Part shown: one piece after another, positions 8,662 through 17,478 of the stretch
Position numbering within the stretch: the first letter of the stretch is position 1
Layout of the letters: every line of letters starts with the position of its first letter
Made by a program: the position numbers and the translations under genes
Source of the DNA: Streptomyces sp. MUM 203J
GTDB taxonomy: Bacteria; Actinomycetota; Actinomycetes; Streptomycetales; Streptomycetaceae
Assembly: GCF_022414595.1 (NCBI RefSeq)
Contig: NZ_JADWYO010000067.1
Coordinates: 1-32,561, forward strand
DNA length: 32,561 bases
Direction of reading: 5' to 3'
Notes under the pieces: generated by a model
Told to the model about the DNA's origin: nothing
What the model saw: only the letters and a program-made list of their open reading frames with translations
Databases searched by the model: none

Positions 8662-8691
8662 TGTACGGCTCCGGTCTGTACGGCTCCGGGG
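8662..8691. repeat. Two copies of a 15-bp direct repeat in the mreD-PBP2 gap
   Basis: TGTACGGCTCCGG occurs at 8662 and again at 8677, period 15, within the 79-bp gap between mreD and the PBP2 start. No function is evident; it may be slippage. Confidence 0.5.
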
Positions 8692-8717
8692 GCGGGGGCC
8701 ACCGCCCACGTGGCTGC

Positions 8718-9383
8718 TCACAGGCGCTTGACCCCCCTGATGCGGGCCGCCCGGGCGGCCCGGCTGCGGGCGGCGCGGGCGCGCAGTCCGCCGCGCTGGC
8801 CGCCGACGCGCAGACCGGTACCGCCGCCGTTCCAGCCGGACGACACGTCGCTGCCGCCGCCGGTGGACTCGGCCAGCGGGTCGCTGTCGGCCCGGCGGGC
8901 CAGCGCCATGACGAGCGGCACGGTGAAGGGCGCGAGCAGCAGGTCGTACACGACCGCGGTGAGGATCAGCGAGGTGAGGCCGACGTGCCGGGCGCCGGTG
9001 TCCCCGACGAGGGCGCCCACGCCCGCGTACAGGAGGGTGGAGCCGACCGCGGCGGCGACCACCATGGCCATGGGCCCGGCGGCGGAGCGGAGCTGGCCGT
9101 TCTCCGGCTTGGTGAGTCCGGCGATGTAGCCGATGACGCACAGCACGAGGGCGTAGCGGCCGACGGCGTGGTCGGCGGGCGGGGCGAGGTCCGCGAGCAG
9201 TCCGGCGCCGAAGCCGATCAGGGCGCCGCTGACGTGCCCGTACACGAAGGCCAGACCGAGGACGGTCAGCAGCAGGAGGTCGGGGACGGCGCCGGGGAGG
9301 TGGAGCCGGGCCAGGACGGAGACCTGGAGGACGAGGGCGACGACGACGAGGGTGCCGGCGAGCAGAATCCGGTTGAAGCGCAT
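8718..9383 (-). CDS. mreD: Rod shape-determining protein MreD
   Basis: This 221-residue integral membrane protein belongs to the MreBCD complex, which links MreB filaments to wall synthases. Five or six hydrophobic segments fill the first ~165 residues, with typical MreD phrases such as PGAVPDLLLLTVLGLAFVYG and GALIGFGAGLLADLAPPADHAVGRYAL. The C-terminal ~40 residues are Gly- and Arg-rich and probably cytoplasmic. The ATG at 9383 lies 6 nt after the mreC stop, and its Shine-Dalgarno sequence (GGAG) overlaps the end of mreC, so the two are translationally coupled. In Streptomyces the Mre proteins are known to act mainly in spore-wall synthesis rather than in hyphal tip growth. Confidence 0.95.
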   Translation of the reverse strand: MRFNRILLAGTLVVVALVLQVSVLARLHLPGAVPDLLLLTVLGLAFVYGHVSGALIGFGAGLLADLAPPADHAVGRYALVLCVIGYIAGLTKPENGQLRSAAGPMAMVVAAAVGSTLLYAGVGALVGDTGARHVGLTSLILTAVVYDLLLAPFTVPLVMALARRADSDPLAESTGGGSDVSSGWNGGGTGLRVGGQRGGLRARAARSRAARAARIRGVKRL

Positions 9384-9389
9384 GGGTCT

Positions 9390-10406
9390 CTACTCCTGCT
9401 CCTGGTCCTGCTCGTCGGGCCGTCCGGTGAGCCCGGGTTCGGGTTCCCGCTGGGCGTTCGCCGGGATGTCCTGTTCGCCCTGGGGCAGCAGGCCGTCCGG
9501 GCCCGGGGTGACCGTGACGGTGACGGTCGGTACGGGTGTGGGCTTGGGCTTGGCGGGCAGGACCGTGTCGCGGGGGTCGGTGCGGGGTGCCTGGACGACG
9601 ACACCCACGATGTCGAGCCTGCTGAACGCGGCGTACGGGCGGACGAAGAGCCGCCGGGTCAGATCGCCGCTCGACGGGTCGACGCGGATCACCTCCCCGA
9701 CGGGGACCCCGGGCACGAACGGCTTGTCGGCCTGGGAGCCGAAGGTGACGAGCCGGTCGCCGGGCTTGACCTTGGCCTTGCCGTTGAGCAGCTGGACGGA
9801 CAGCGGGCGGGCGCCCTGGCCGGTGGCGAAGCCCAGCTCGTTGCTGCGCTCTATCCGCGTACCGACGGTGAAGTCGGGGTCGTTGGCGAGGAGGACGGTG
9901 GCGGTGGTGGGGCCGACGGTGGTGACACGGCCGACGAGCCCGTCGCCGTTGATGACCGTCATGTCGCGCGCGATGCCGTCGTTGCTCCCGGCGTCGATGG
10001 TGATGGTCCAGGAGAAGCTCTGCGCGGCTCCTATGGCGATGACCTCGGCCGCCTTGATGCCGTACTGTCCGGCGCCCGCCTTCTTCAGCAGGTCGTCGAG
10101 TTCCCTGACACGGCTGCGGTTGCGGTCGTCGCTGCCGAGCCTCGCCTTCAGGTCGGCGTTCTCCCGCTCCAGCTGCGCGATGCGGCTGTGGCGCTCACCG
10201 GAGTCCCGTACGGCCGCGATCGCGTTGCCGACCGGGTCGACGGCGGAGGCGACGCCGTTCTCGACCGGGCCGAACACGGTGGCGGCGATCCGCCGGGCTC
10301 CGTCCACCGGGGACTGCTCACCGCCCCGGAGGTCCACCGTGATCAGCGCGAACGCGATGGCCACCAGCAGCGCCAGTAGCAGCCGGCTCTCTTTCGTGTC
10401 CCTCAC
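9390..10406 (-). CDS. mreC: Rod shape-determining protein MreC
   Basis: The 338-residue protein has a short cytoplasmic start, a single membrane span at about 8-24, a coiled coil at about 72-110 (SRIAQLERENADLKARLG) and the extracytoplasmic beta-domains of MreC (QSFSWTITIDAGSNDGIARDM, NGDGLVGRVTTVGP, DPDFTVGTRIERS). MreC binds PBP2 and activates the PBP2-RodA pair. The C-terminal tail is Pro/Thr/Val- and Glu/Gln-rich and low in complexity. The GTG at 10406 begins a conserved MRDTKESRLLL sequence; GAGGAAGG lies about 16 nt upstream, rather far. A strong hairpin lies between mreB and this gene, so transcription from mreB may be reduced before mreC. Confidence 0.95.
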   Translation of the reverse strand: MRDTKESRLLLALLVAIAFALITVDLRGGEQSPVDGARRIAATVFGPVENGVASAVDPVGNAIAAVRDSGERHSRIAQLERENADLKARLGSDDRNRSRVRELDDLLKKAGAGQYGIKAAEVIAIGAAQSFSWTITIDAGSNDGIARDMTVINGDGLVGRVTTVGPTTATVLLANDPDFTVGTRIERSNELGFATGQGARPLSVQLLNGKAKVKPGDRLVTFGSQADKPFVPGVPVGEVIRVDPSSGDLTRRLFVRPYAAFSRLDIVGVVVQAPRTDPRDTVLPAKPKPTPVPTVTVTVTPGPDGLLPQGEQDIPANAQREPEPGLTGRPDEQDQEQE

Positions 10407-10469
10407 GTGGGGCGGCCGTGCCTTCCTCGTAGGAATGTGTGTGCCGTTATACCAGCCGGCGATGAACCA

Positions 10470-10514
10470 ACGATCAGCCGTACGGGCGGCAGCGGCACCC
10501 GTACGGCTGATCGT
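10470..10514 (-). terminator. Strong hairpin between mreB and mreC
   Basis: A perfect 17-bp inverted repeat (10470-10486 with 10498-10514, 11-nt loop) starts only 8 nt past the mreB stop. It should end most mreB transcripts, with mreCD-pbp2-rodA depending on read-through or on another promoter. Confidence 0.8.
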
Positions 10515-10521
10515 GGACGTG

Positions 10522-11541
10522 TCACCTGCGCGGCTGCGCGTCGAGCACCTGCTGGAGGGCCTCGAACTCCTCGACGCACTTGCCGGAGCCGAGCGCGACG
10601 GAGTCCAGCGGGTCCTCCGCGATGTGGATCGGCATCCCGGTCTCGCGCCGCAGCCGCTCGTCGAGCCCCCGGAGGAGGGCGCCGCCGCCGGTGAGCACGA
10701 TCCCGCGGTCCATCACGTCGCCGGACAGCTCCGGCGGGCACTTGTCGAGGGTGGTCTTCACGGCGTCGACGATCGCGTTGACGGGCTCCTCGATGGCCTT
10801 GCGGACCTCGGTGGCGGAGATGACGACGGTCTTGGGGAGGCCGGAGACCAGATCACGGCCGCGGATCTCGGTGTGCTCGTCCTCTCCGAGGTCGAACGCG
10901 GACCCGATGGTGATCTTGATCTGTTCGGCGGTGCGCTCACCGAGGAGGAGGCTGTACTCCTTCTTGATGTGCTGGATGATCGCGTTGTCCAGCTCGTCGC
11001 CCGCCACCCGGATGGACTGTGCCGTGACGATTCCGCCGAGCGAGATAACGGCGACCTCGGTGGTGCCGCCGCCGATGTCCACGACCATGTTGCCGGTGGC
11101 CTCGTGGACCGGGAGGCCGGAGCCGATCGCGGCGGCCATCGGCTCCTCGATGATGTGCACCTGCCGGGCACCGGCCTGTGTGGACGCCTCGATGACCGCA
11201 CGGCGCTCGACGCCTGTGATACCCGAGGGCACACAGACGACGACCCGCGGGCGGGCCAGATAGCGCCGCTTGTGGATCTTCAGGATGAAATAGCGGAGCA
11301 TCCGCTCGGTGATCTCGAAGTCCGCGATCACACCGTCCTTCAACGGCCGGACGGCGACGATGTTGCCGGGAGTGCGGCCGATCATTTTCTTCGCTTCGGC
11401 GCCGACCGCCAGGATGCCACCGGTGTTGGTGTTGATGGCGACGACCGACGGCTCGTTGAGGACGATGCCGCGGCCCCTGACGTACACCAGCGTGTTGGCG
11501 GTCCCGAGGTCGACAGCCATGTCACGGCCGATGAACGACAT
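10522..11541 (-). CDS. mreB: Rod shape-determining protein MreB (bacterial actin)
   Basis: This 339-residue actin-family ATPase polymerises at the membrane and organises wall synthesis. Phosphate-binding signatures are intact: MAVDLGTANTLVYV near the N-terminus, VVDIGGGTTEVAVI in the middle and GIVLTGGGALLRGLDE near the C-terminus; IIEEPMAAAIGSGLPV is also typical. I place the start at the ATG at 11541 (MSFIGRDMAVD) because AAGGGG lies 6 nt upstream. An in-frame ATG at 11562 would add MGNKGNS, with a GGAAGG 13 nt away, and cannot be excluded. The gene heads the mreBCD-pbp2-rodA order but is followed at once by a strong hairpin. Its upstream region (11542-11762) should carry the mre promoters; I could not assign them firmly. 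Confidence 0.97.
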   Translation of the reverse strand: MSFIGRDMAVDLGTANTLVYVRGRGIVLNEPSVVAINTNTGGILAVGAEAKKMIGRTPGNIVAVRPLKDGVIADFEITERMLRYFILKIHKRRYLARPRVVVCVPSGITGVERRAVIEASTQAGARQVHIIEEPMAAAIGSGLPVHEATGNMVVDIGGGTTEVAVISLGGIVTAQSIRVAGDELDNAIIQHIKKEYSLLLGERTAEQIKITIGSAFDLGEDEHTEIRGRDLVSGLPKTVVISATEVRKAIEEPVNAIVDAVKTTLDKCPPELSGDVMDRGIVLTGGGALLRGLDERLRRETGMPIHIAEDPLDSVALGSGKCVEEFEALQQVLDAQPRR

Positions 11542-11762
11542 TGAGTTCCCCTTGTTTCCCATGAGGAGCGCCGGGCCTTCCCAATAGAGCCGATGGAGCG
11601 TTGACGGCTTCTCAGGACGGCGCGCCGGATCGTGTGGAATCAGTGTGGAGCGGAGGATTCCATCGTAGTGCCGCTGATGCGAACACGGCGCGGTGGTCCG
11701 CCTCTGTATAGGTGACGAGGTGTCGGACCGATGCGTTCCCGGTCACCCTCGCCATATGCCCG

Positions 11763-11791
11763 GGGGCGACCGAAATTCCATCGGTCGCCCC
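11763..11791 (-). terminator. Terminator hairpin after ndk
   Basis: GGGGCGACCGA (11763-11773) pairs with TCGGTCGCCCC (11781-11791) across a 7-nt loop, 31 nt past the ndk stop codon. It isolates ndk from the mreB promoter region. Confidence 0.75.
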
Positions 11792-11822
11792 AGGTCGACA
11801 GCGCTGTATGGCTGACGCGAGG

Positions 11823-12236
11823 TCAGGAAATGGCGGGGAAGAAAATCTTCAGTTCCCGAATGGCGGACTCCTCCGAGTCCGAGGCGTGGATCAGGTTCTC
11901 GCGGACGATCGTGCCGTAGTCGCCGCGGATGGAACCGGGGGCGGCGGCGATCGGGTCGGTCGGCCCGGCAAGCTGCCGGAGACCCTCGATGACCCGCTCA
12001 CCCTCGACGACGAGGGCGACGACCGGGCCGGAGGCCATGAAGGTCATGAGGGGCTCGTAGAACGGCTTGCCCTTGTGCTCGCCGTAGTGCTGCTCCAGGG
12101 TGTCCTGGTCGAGGTGGCGCATCTCCAGCGCGGTGATACTCCAGTCGGCCTTGCGCTCGATGCGGCCGATGATCTCGCCGATCAGGCCGCGACGGACGGC
12201 GTCCGGCTTGAGCAGGACGAGAGTGCGCTGGGTCAT
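11823..12236 (-). CDS. ndk: Nucleoside diphosphate kinase
   Basis: The 137-residue protein is full length for bacterial NDK. It moves the gamma-phosphate of ATP onto other (d)NDPs through a phosphohistidine. The sequence has TLVLLKPDAVRRGLIGEII at the N-terminus, the nucleotide-site segment GSIRGDYG and the active-site NLIHASDS, where H117 is the phosphorylated residue. The ATG at 12236 has AAGGAG 9 nt upstream; the open frame extends further but without conserved sequence. It lies 144 bp downstream of the DUF4233 gene, with a small hairpin between them, and is followed by its own terminator. Confidence 0.97.
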   Translation of the reverse strand: MTQRTLVLLKPDAVRRGLIGEIIGRIERKADWSITALEMRHLDQDTLEQHYGEHKGKPFYEPLMTFMASGPVVALVVEGERVIEGLRQLAGPTDPIAAAPGSIRGDYGTIVRENLIHASDSEESAIRELKIFFPAIS

Positions 12237-12346
12237 GGTGAACGGCTCCTTGCAGGCCGGGAGGTGTGCGGTTCCGCCTGAGGTTACCCGGTGTGACGGG
12301 CGGGGCGGCACCCACCTCCTGTGAAGGCCTGGTGCCGAACCCGCGT

Positions 12347-12367
12347 GGCGCCTTGCTCAGAGGCGCC
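12347..12367 (-). terminator. Weak hairpin after the DUF4233 gene
   Basis: GGCGCCT (12347-12353) pairs with AGGCGCC (12361-12367) across a 7-nt loop, 13 nt past the DUF4233 stop. The 7-bp stem is short, so it may only attenuate read-through into ndk. Confidence 0.4.
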
Positions 12368-12380
12368 GCGTCTGCGTCGG

Positions 12381-12728
12381 CTACGCGGCGGGCGCCTCCG
12401 CCTGCTCGGCCCAGCGGGCCTTCGCCTCGTCGACCTTTCGGCCGTAGTGGACCGACGCCCACCACAGGCCCGCGAAGACGGCTCCCAGGAAGAACATCAT
12501 CGGTACGACGAAGCCGCTGGCGATCAGCGCCACCTGGAACGCCCAGCCGAGCTGCACGCCGCCCGGGCGGGTGACCATGCCGCACAGCAGGACCGACAGC
12601 AGCATCGCGATGCCGCACACCGTCCACACCGTCCCCGTGGACAGGCCGTCGTCCTTCATCGCGACCAGCCCGGCGAAGCCGACCACGAAGAACTCACCGA
12701 TCAGTGTCGAGGAGCAGAGCGTACGCAT
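12381..12728 (-). CDS. DUF4233 domain-containing small membrane protein
   Basis: This 115-residue protein has about four hydrophobic segments (FFVVGFAGLVAM near 13-24, VWTVCGIAMLLSVLLCGMV near 34-52, QVALIASGFVVPMMFFLGAVFAGLWWASV near 65-93) and a charged C-terminus (YGRKVDEAKARWAEQAE). DUF4233 proteins are found in actinobacteria directly downstream of folC; their function is unknown. The ATG at 12728 is 8 nt after the folC stop, with GAGG 6 nt upstream. A CTG overlapping the folC stop codon would add three residues and is less likely. Co-transcription and translational coupling with folC are strongly suggested. Confidence 0.85.
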   Translation of the reverse strand: MRTLCSSTLIGEFFVVGFAGLVAMKDDGLSTGTVWTVCGIAMLLSVLLCGMVTRPGGVQLGWAFQVALIASGFVVPMMFFLGAVFAGLWWASVHYGRKVDEAKARWAEQAEAPAA

Positions 12729-12736
12729 CCGAGTCC

Positions 12737-14263
12737 TCAGCCCTTTCCACGCAGCAGCAGTCGGGCCTCCCCGACCGTGATCACCGAACCGGTCACCAGC
12801 ACTCCGGCGCCACCGTACTCGCCCTCTTCCTCCGCGAGGGTGATCGCCGCGTCCAGCGCCTCGTCGAGCCGGGGCTCGACCACGACCCGGTCCTCCCCGA
12901 AGACCTCCACGGCGACGGCCGCCAGCACGTCGGGGTCCATCGCGCGCTGCGTGGAGTTCGCGGTGACGACGACCTCCGCGAAGATCGGCTCGAACGCCTC
13001 CAGCAGACCCCTGACGTCCTTGTCGCCGCTCGCGCCGACCACACCGATCAGCCGGGAGAACCCGAACGCCTCCTGCACGCCCTCCGCGGCGGCCCGCGCG
13101 CCCGCAGGGTTGTGCGCGGCGTCCAGCACGACGGTGGGGCTGCTCCGCACGACCTCCAGGCGGCCCGGGGACGCGACGCTCGCGAAGGCCTGCCGCACCG
13201 TGTCCACATCCAGCAGCCGGGCCTGCTGCGCACCGATCCCGAAGAAGGCCTCCACCGCCGCGAGCGCCACTGCCGCGTTGTGCGCCTGGTGGGCGCCGTA
13301 CAGGGGGAGGAAGACCTCCTCGTACTCCCCTCCGAGCCCGCGCAGCGTCAGCAGCTGTCCGCCGACGGCCACCTCGCGTGACACGACGCCGAACTCCATG
13401 CCCTCGCGGGCCACGGTCGCGTCGGCCCCGACCGCCTTCTTCAGCAGCACCTGCGCCGCGTCGACCGGCTGCTGGGCCAGGATGACGGTGGCGCCCTCCT
13501 TGATGACTCCGGCCTTCTCCTCGGCGATGGCGGCGGGGGTGTCGCCGAGCCGGTCGGTGTGGTCGAGGGAGATCGGGGTGATGACGGCGACGGACCCGTC
13601 GATGACGTTGGTCGCGTCCCAGCTGCCGCCCATGCCGACCTCGACGACGGCCACGTCGACCGGGGCGTCGGCGAAGGCGGCGTACGCCATGCCGGTCATG
13701 ACCTCGAAGAAGGACAGCCGGTACTCCTGTGCGGCGTCCACCATCTCCACGTACGGCTTGATGTCCTGATACGTCTCGATGAACCGCTCGGCGCTGATCG
13801 GGGCGCCGTCGAGGCTGATCCGCTCGGTGATGGTCTGCACGTGCGGCGAGGTGTAGCGGCCGGTGCGCAGCTCGAACGCGCCGAGCAGCGCCTCGATCAT
13901 GCGGGCCGTGGAGGTCTTGCCGTTGGTGCCGGTGAGGTGGATGGAGGGGTATGCCCGCTGGGGCTCGCCCAGGACGTCCATGAGCGCCGCGATGCGCTGC
14001 ACGGAGGGCTCCAGCTTGGTCTCGCCCCACCGGGTGGCCAGCTCCGCCTCGACCTCGCGCAGCGCCTGGTCCACGGCCGGGTCGGCGGGCCGGGTCGGCA
14101 CCGGGTCGCCCTGCGGGGGGCCCGCCTGGGTGCGGAGGGTACGGCTGCCGGCCTCGATGACCGCGAGGTCGGGGTCTCTGCTGGTCTCTTCGTCGACGAT
14201 GTCGTCGAACCCGTCGCCGTCAGGCTGGTCACCGGGGTCGCTGAACGGAGGCTGCTCACTCAC
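12737..14263 (-). CDS. folC: Bifunctional folylpolyglutamate synthase / dihydrofolate synthase
   Basis: The 508-residue Mur-ligase-family enzyme adds glutamate to dihydropteroate and to folates, using ATP. The P-loop TGTNGKTST is at 111-119, followed by MIEALLGAFELRTGRYTSPH, the metal/ATP segment EVGMGGSWDATNVI, ISLDHTDRLGDT and the C-terminal domain DAAHNPAGARA. The first ~65 residues are an acidic, disordered extension (SEQPPFSDPGDQPDGDGFDD) absent from E. coli FolC. The GTG at 14263 has no good Shine-Dalgarno sequence, but a perfect TAGACT lies 7 nt upstream, pointing to a leaderless transcript with its own promoter. This fits the strong terminator that ends valS before it. The frame stays open upstream across valS antisense sequence, which I regard as noncoding. 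Confidence 0.95.
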   Translation of the reverse strand: MSEQPPFSDPGDQPDGDGFDDIVDEETSRDPDLAVIEAGSRTLRTQAGPPQGDPVPTRPADPAVDQALREVEAELATRWGETKLEPSVQRIAALMDVLGEPQRAYPSIHLTGTNGKTSTARMIEALLGAFELRTGRYTSPHVQTITERISLDGAPISAERFIETYQDIKPYVEMVDAAQEYRLSFFEVMTGMAYAAFADAPVDVAVVEVGMGGSWDATNVIDGSVAVITPISLDHTDRLGDTPAAIAEEKAGVIKEGATVILAQQPVDAAQVLLKKAVGADATVAREGMEFGVVSREVAVGGQLLTLRGLGGEYEEVFLPLYGAHQAHNAAVALAAVEAFFGIGAQQARLLDVDTVRQAFASVASPGRLEVVRSSPTVVLDAAHNPAGARAAAEGVQEAFGFSRLIGVVGASGDKDVRGLLEAFEPIFAEVVVTANSTQRAMDPDVLAAVAVEVFGEDRVVVEPRLDEALDAAITLAEEEGEYGGAGVLVTGSVITVGEARLLLRGKG

Positions 14264-14270
14264 ACGCCCC

Positions 14271-14276
14271 AGTCTA
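14271..14276 (-). promoter_or_regulatory. Candidate -10 box for leaderless folC transcript
   Basis: TAGACT on the minus strand, 7 nt (GGGGCGT) before the GTG at 14263. It fits the Streptomyces -10 consensus. No recognisable -35. Confidence 0.5.
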
Positions 14277-14676
14277 CGGAGCCGCGCCCCGTCTCCTGCC
14301 GCCGCGTACCGGCCACGCGCGGCGCACCCTCCGTGGGCGGTCCCCGTCATGTGCGGGCTGCCCCGCTGTTCGGGCTGCCCCGCCTCCCGCCGGTGGGCAG
14401 TCGGGGTCACTCCGGGGGCTCGCCTCTCACGACGGCTCACCCGGGTCCCGCGCCCATGGCGGGCAATCGCCGCCACCGCTGCGAGGTCGGCCCCCTCCGC
14501 GCCCCCTCCCGCCTCTGGCGGCTGCACGCCGACGGGGCCGGGGCGCACGCGCCCCGCTGTGGGCATGCGTTCCGCCGGGGGCCATGGGGTTCCCTGCCCG
14601 GACGAGGATGAGAGCTCGGGGAGGCTGGGCACGGTGGAACCGGCCGTGCCGGGCCCGGACAGCACGTGCCCCGGCC

Positions 14677-14712
14677 CGGTCCCCACGGGCGGCGAACCGC
14701 CCATGGGGACCG
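14677..14712 (-). terminator. Terminator hairpin after valS
   Basis: Arms 14677-14692 and 14697-14712 pair over 16 positions with one mismatch, closing on a CGAA tetraloop (UUCG in the minus-strand RNA). It begins 6 nt past the valS stop codon. Confidence 0.85.
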
Positions 14713-14718
14713 CGGGTG

Positions 14719-17340
14719 TCAGGACTGGGGCAGGGCCGCCAGCTGGGACTGGATGCGCGTGACGTCCGCCTCCGCCTTCGTCAGGCGGGTCCGGATCTTG
14801 TCCACCACGTGCTCCGGCGCCTTCGCCAGGAACGCCTCGTTCCCGAGCTTCGCCCGGGCCGCAGCGATCTCCTTCTCGGCCGCCGACAGGTCCTTCGTCA
14901 GCCGCTTCCGCTCCGCCTCCACGTCGATCGCCCCCGACAGGTCCAGCGCGACCGTCGCGCCGGCCACCGGCAGGGACGCCGTGGCGTGGAAGCCCTCGCC
15001 CTCCGGCTGGAGGCGCAGCAGCTGGCGGATGGCCGGCTCGTGCGGCGTCAGGGACGTGCCGGCCAGCTCCAGTCGGGCCGGGACCTTCTGGCCGGGCTGG
15101 AGGCCCTGGTCGGAGCGGAACCGGCGGACCTCGGTGACGACCTGCTGGACCAGCTCGATCTCCCGCTCGGCCTGCTCGTCGCGGAAGCCGCTGTCCTTCG
15201 GCCAGTCGGCCACGACGAGGGACTCGCCGCCGGTGAGCGTGGTCCACAGGGTGTCGGTGACGAAGGGGACGACGGGGTGCAGGAGCCGCAGGGTGACGTC
15301 GAGCACCTCGCCCAGGACCCGGGCGGAGACCTTCGCGGCCTCCCCGCCGCCCATGAACGTGGTCTTCGACAGCTCGACGTACCAGTCGAAGACCTCGTCC
15401 CACGCGAAGTGGAAGAGGGTCTCGGACAGCTTCGCGAACTGGAAGTCGTCGTAGTACGCGTCGACCTCCGCGACCACCGAGTTCAGCCGGGACAGGATCC
15501 ACCGGTCGGTGGCGGACATCCGCGTGGCGTCCGGCAGCGGTCCCTCGACGGTCGCGCCGTTCATCAGCGCGAACCGCGTCGCGTTCCAGATCTTGTTGGC
15601 GAAGTTGCGGGAACCCTGGACCCAGTCCTCACCGATCGGGACGTCGACGCCCGGATTGGCACCGCGCGCCAGGGTGAAGCGGAGCGCGTCGGAGCCGTAC
15701 TTGTCCATCCAGTCCAGCGGGTTGACCGCGTTGCCGAAGGACTTCGACATCTTCTTGCCGAACTGGTCGCGGACCATGCCGTGCAGGGCGATGGTGTGGA
15801 ACGGCGGGGTGCCGTCCATCGCGTACAGGCCGAACATCATCATCCGGGCGACCCAGAAGAAGAGGATGTCGTAGCCGGTGACCAGGACGGCGTTCGGATA
15901 GAACTTCGCGAGACTGGCGGTCTGCTCGGGCCAGCCGAGGGTGGAGAAGGGCCACAGGCCACTGGAGAACCAGGTGTCGAGGACGTCGGTCTCCTGGTGC
16001 CAGCCCTCGCCGGTGGGCGGCTCCTCGTCGGGGCCGACGCAGACCACCTCGCCGTTCGGGCCGTACCAGACGGGGATGCGGTGACCCCACCACAGCTGGC
16101 GCGAGATGCACCAGTCGTGGAGGTTGTCGACCCAGTCGAAGTACCGCTTCTCCATCTCCTGCGGGTGAATGGCGACCCGGCCGTCACGGACCGCGTCGCC
16201 CGCGGCCTTCGCGAGGGGGCCGACCTTGACCCACCACTGCATGGACAGCCGCGGCTCGATGGTGGTCTTGCAGCGGGAGCAGTGGCCGACGGAGTGCGTG
16301 TACGGGCGCTTCTCCGCCACGATCCGGCCCTCGGCGCGCAGGGCGCCGACGATGGCGCTGCGGGCCTCCAGCCTGTCCTGGCCGAGGAACGGGCCGTGTG
16401 CGGTGATGACGGCGCGCTCGTCCATGACGGCGAGGCTGGGCAGGCCGTGGCGCTGGCCGATCTCGAAGTCGTTCGGGTCGTGCGCGGGTGTCACCTTGAC
16501 GGCGCCGGTACCGAACTCGGGGTCGACGTGCTCGTCCGCGACGACCGGGATGCGGCGGCCGGTGAGCGGGAGTTCGATCTCGCGGCCGACGAGGTGCTTG
16601 TACCGCTCGTCCTCCGGGTGGACGGCGACGGCCGTGTCGCCGAGCATCGTCTCGGCGCGGGTGGTCGCGACGACGATGGAGTCGTCACCCTCGCCGTAGC
16701 GGATGGAGACCAGCTCACCGTCGTCGTCCTGGTACTCGACCTCGATGTCCGAGATCGCGGTGAGGCAGCGGGGGCACCAGTTGATGATGCGCTCTGCGCG
16801 GTAGATCAGCTCGTCGTCGTAGAGCTTCTTGAAGATGGTCTGGACGGCCTGGGACAGACCCTCGTCCATGGTGAAGCGCTCGCGGGACCAGGCGACACCG
16901 TCACCGAGGCGCCGCATCTGGCCGGAGATCTGGCCGCCGGACTCGCTCTTCCACTTCCAGACGCGCTCGATGAACGCTTCGCGGCCCAGGTCGTGACGGG
17001 ACTTGCCCTCCTTGGCGAGCTCACGCTCGACGACGTTCTGGGTCGCGATACCGGCGTGGTCCATGCCCGGCTGCCACAGCGTCTCGTAACCCTGCATCCG
17101 CTTGCGGCGGGTGAGCGCGTCGATCAGCGTGTGCTCGAAGGCGTGGCCCAGGTGGAGGCTGCCGGTGACGTTCGGCGGGGGGATGACGACGGTGTACGGG
17201 GGCTTGTCGCTGTTCGCGTCGGCCTCGAAGTAACCGCGTTCTACCCAGCGCTCGTACAGCGGCCCCTCTACGTCGGCCGGCGCGTACTGGGTCGGCAGTT
17301 CGGGGGCGGTGGCTGGCTGCTGCTGAGTGTTCTCGGTCAC
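14719..17340 (-). CDS. valS: Valyl-tRNA synthetase
   Basis: The 873-residue class I synthetase charges tRNA-Val. The HIGH motif is HLGH at 63-66 (NVTGSLHLGHAFEH) and the KMSKS loop is at 530-534. The CP1 editing domain carries TTRAETMLGDTA at 226-237. Two CxxC pairs (C189/C192 and C354/C357) resemble the zinc-binding knuckles of this family. A C-terminal coiled coil of about 60 residues (AERKRLTKDLSAAEKEIAAARAK and following) is the ValRS tRNA-binding arm. The GTG at 17340 has no Shine-Dalgarno sequence; TAAACT ends 6 nt before it, so the transcript is probably leaderless. I saw no T-box leader. It diverges from the plus-strand gene at 17479. Confidence 0.97.
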   Translation of the reverse strand: MTENTQQQPATAPELPTQYAPADVEGPLYERWVERGYFEADANSDKPPYTVVIPPPNVTGSLHLGHAFEHTLIDALTRRKRMQGYETLWQPGMDHAGIATQNVVERELAKEGKSRHDLGREAFIERVWKWKSESGGQISGQMRRLGDGVAWSRERFTMDEGLSQAVQTIFKKLYDDELIYRAERIINWCPRCLTAISDIEVEYQDDDGELVSIRYGEGDDSIVVATTRAETMLGDTAVAVHPEDERYKHLVGREIELPLTGRRIPVVADEHVDPEFGTGAVKVTPAHDPNDFEIGQRHGLPSLAVMDERAVITAHGPFLGQDRLEARSAIVGALRAEGRIVAEKRPYTHSVGHCSRCKTTIEPRLSMQWWVKVGPLAKAAGDAVRDGRVAIHPQEMEKRYFDWVDNLHDWCISRQLWWGHRIPVWYGPNGEVVCVGPDEEPPTGEGWHQETDVLDTWFSSGLWPFSTLGWPEQTASLAKFYPNAVLVTGYDILFFWVARMMMFGLYAMDGTPPFHTIALHGMVRDQFGKKMSKSFGNAVNPLDWMDKYGSDALRFTLARGANPGVDVPIGEDWVQGSRNFANKIWNATRFALMNGATVEGPLPDATRMSATDRWILSRLNSVVAEVDAYYDDFQFAKLSETLFHFAWDEVFDWYVELSKTTFMGGGEAAKVSARVLGEVLDVTLRLLHPVVPFVTDTLWTTLTGGESLVVADWPKDSGFRDEQAEREIELVQQVVTEVRRFRSDQGLQPGQKVPARLELAGTSLTPHEPAIRQLLRLQPEGEGFHATASLPVAGATVALDLSGAIDVEAERKRLTKDLSAAEKEIAAARAKLGNEAFLAKAPEHVVDKIRTRLTKAEADVTRIQSQLAALPQS

Positions 17341-17346
17341 GGGCCC

Positions 17347-17352
17347 AGTTTA
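17347..17352 (-). promoter_or_regulatory. Candidate -10 box for leaderless valS transcript
   Basis: TAAACT on the minus strand, separated from the GTG at 17340 by GGGCCC. Transcription would begin at or next to the start codon. Confidence 0.45.
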
Positions 17353-17478
17353 GAGGTGTCACAGCCACGTACTGAAACGGGAATGTTCGGTGTGGGTGTG
17401 ACCCCCGCCGCCCTTGGGGGGCCGCCGTTCGGCCACTATGTGAGCGACGCGTAAGCATCTGGATGGGGGAACCCCTTA

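Larger units (their letters stand above)
14264..14718. other. 455-bp gap between valS and folC
   Basis: It holds the folC -10 box at the left and the valS terminator at the right. A weaker inverted repeat, GGCACGG (14628-14634) with CCGTGCC (14644-14650), lies next to the terminator. The open frames here show no conserved protein motif, no convincing start with a ribosome-binding site and no recognisable RNA. Confidence 0.6.

Noticed and set aside
12737..15502. folC frame open for 921 codons upstream into the valS region
   Set aside because: The part beyond 14263 is antisense-type sequence over the intergenic gap and another frame of valS. Conserved FolC sequence and a good start arrangement begin at 14263.
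17341..17478. T-box riboswitch before valS
   Set aside because: The start codon is only 6 nt from a -10-like box, the gap is 138 bp, and I could not find a T-box core or specifier structure.
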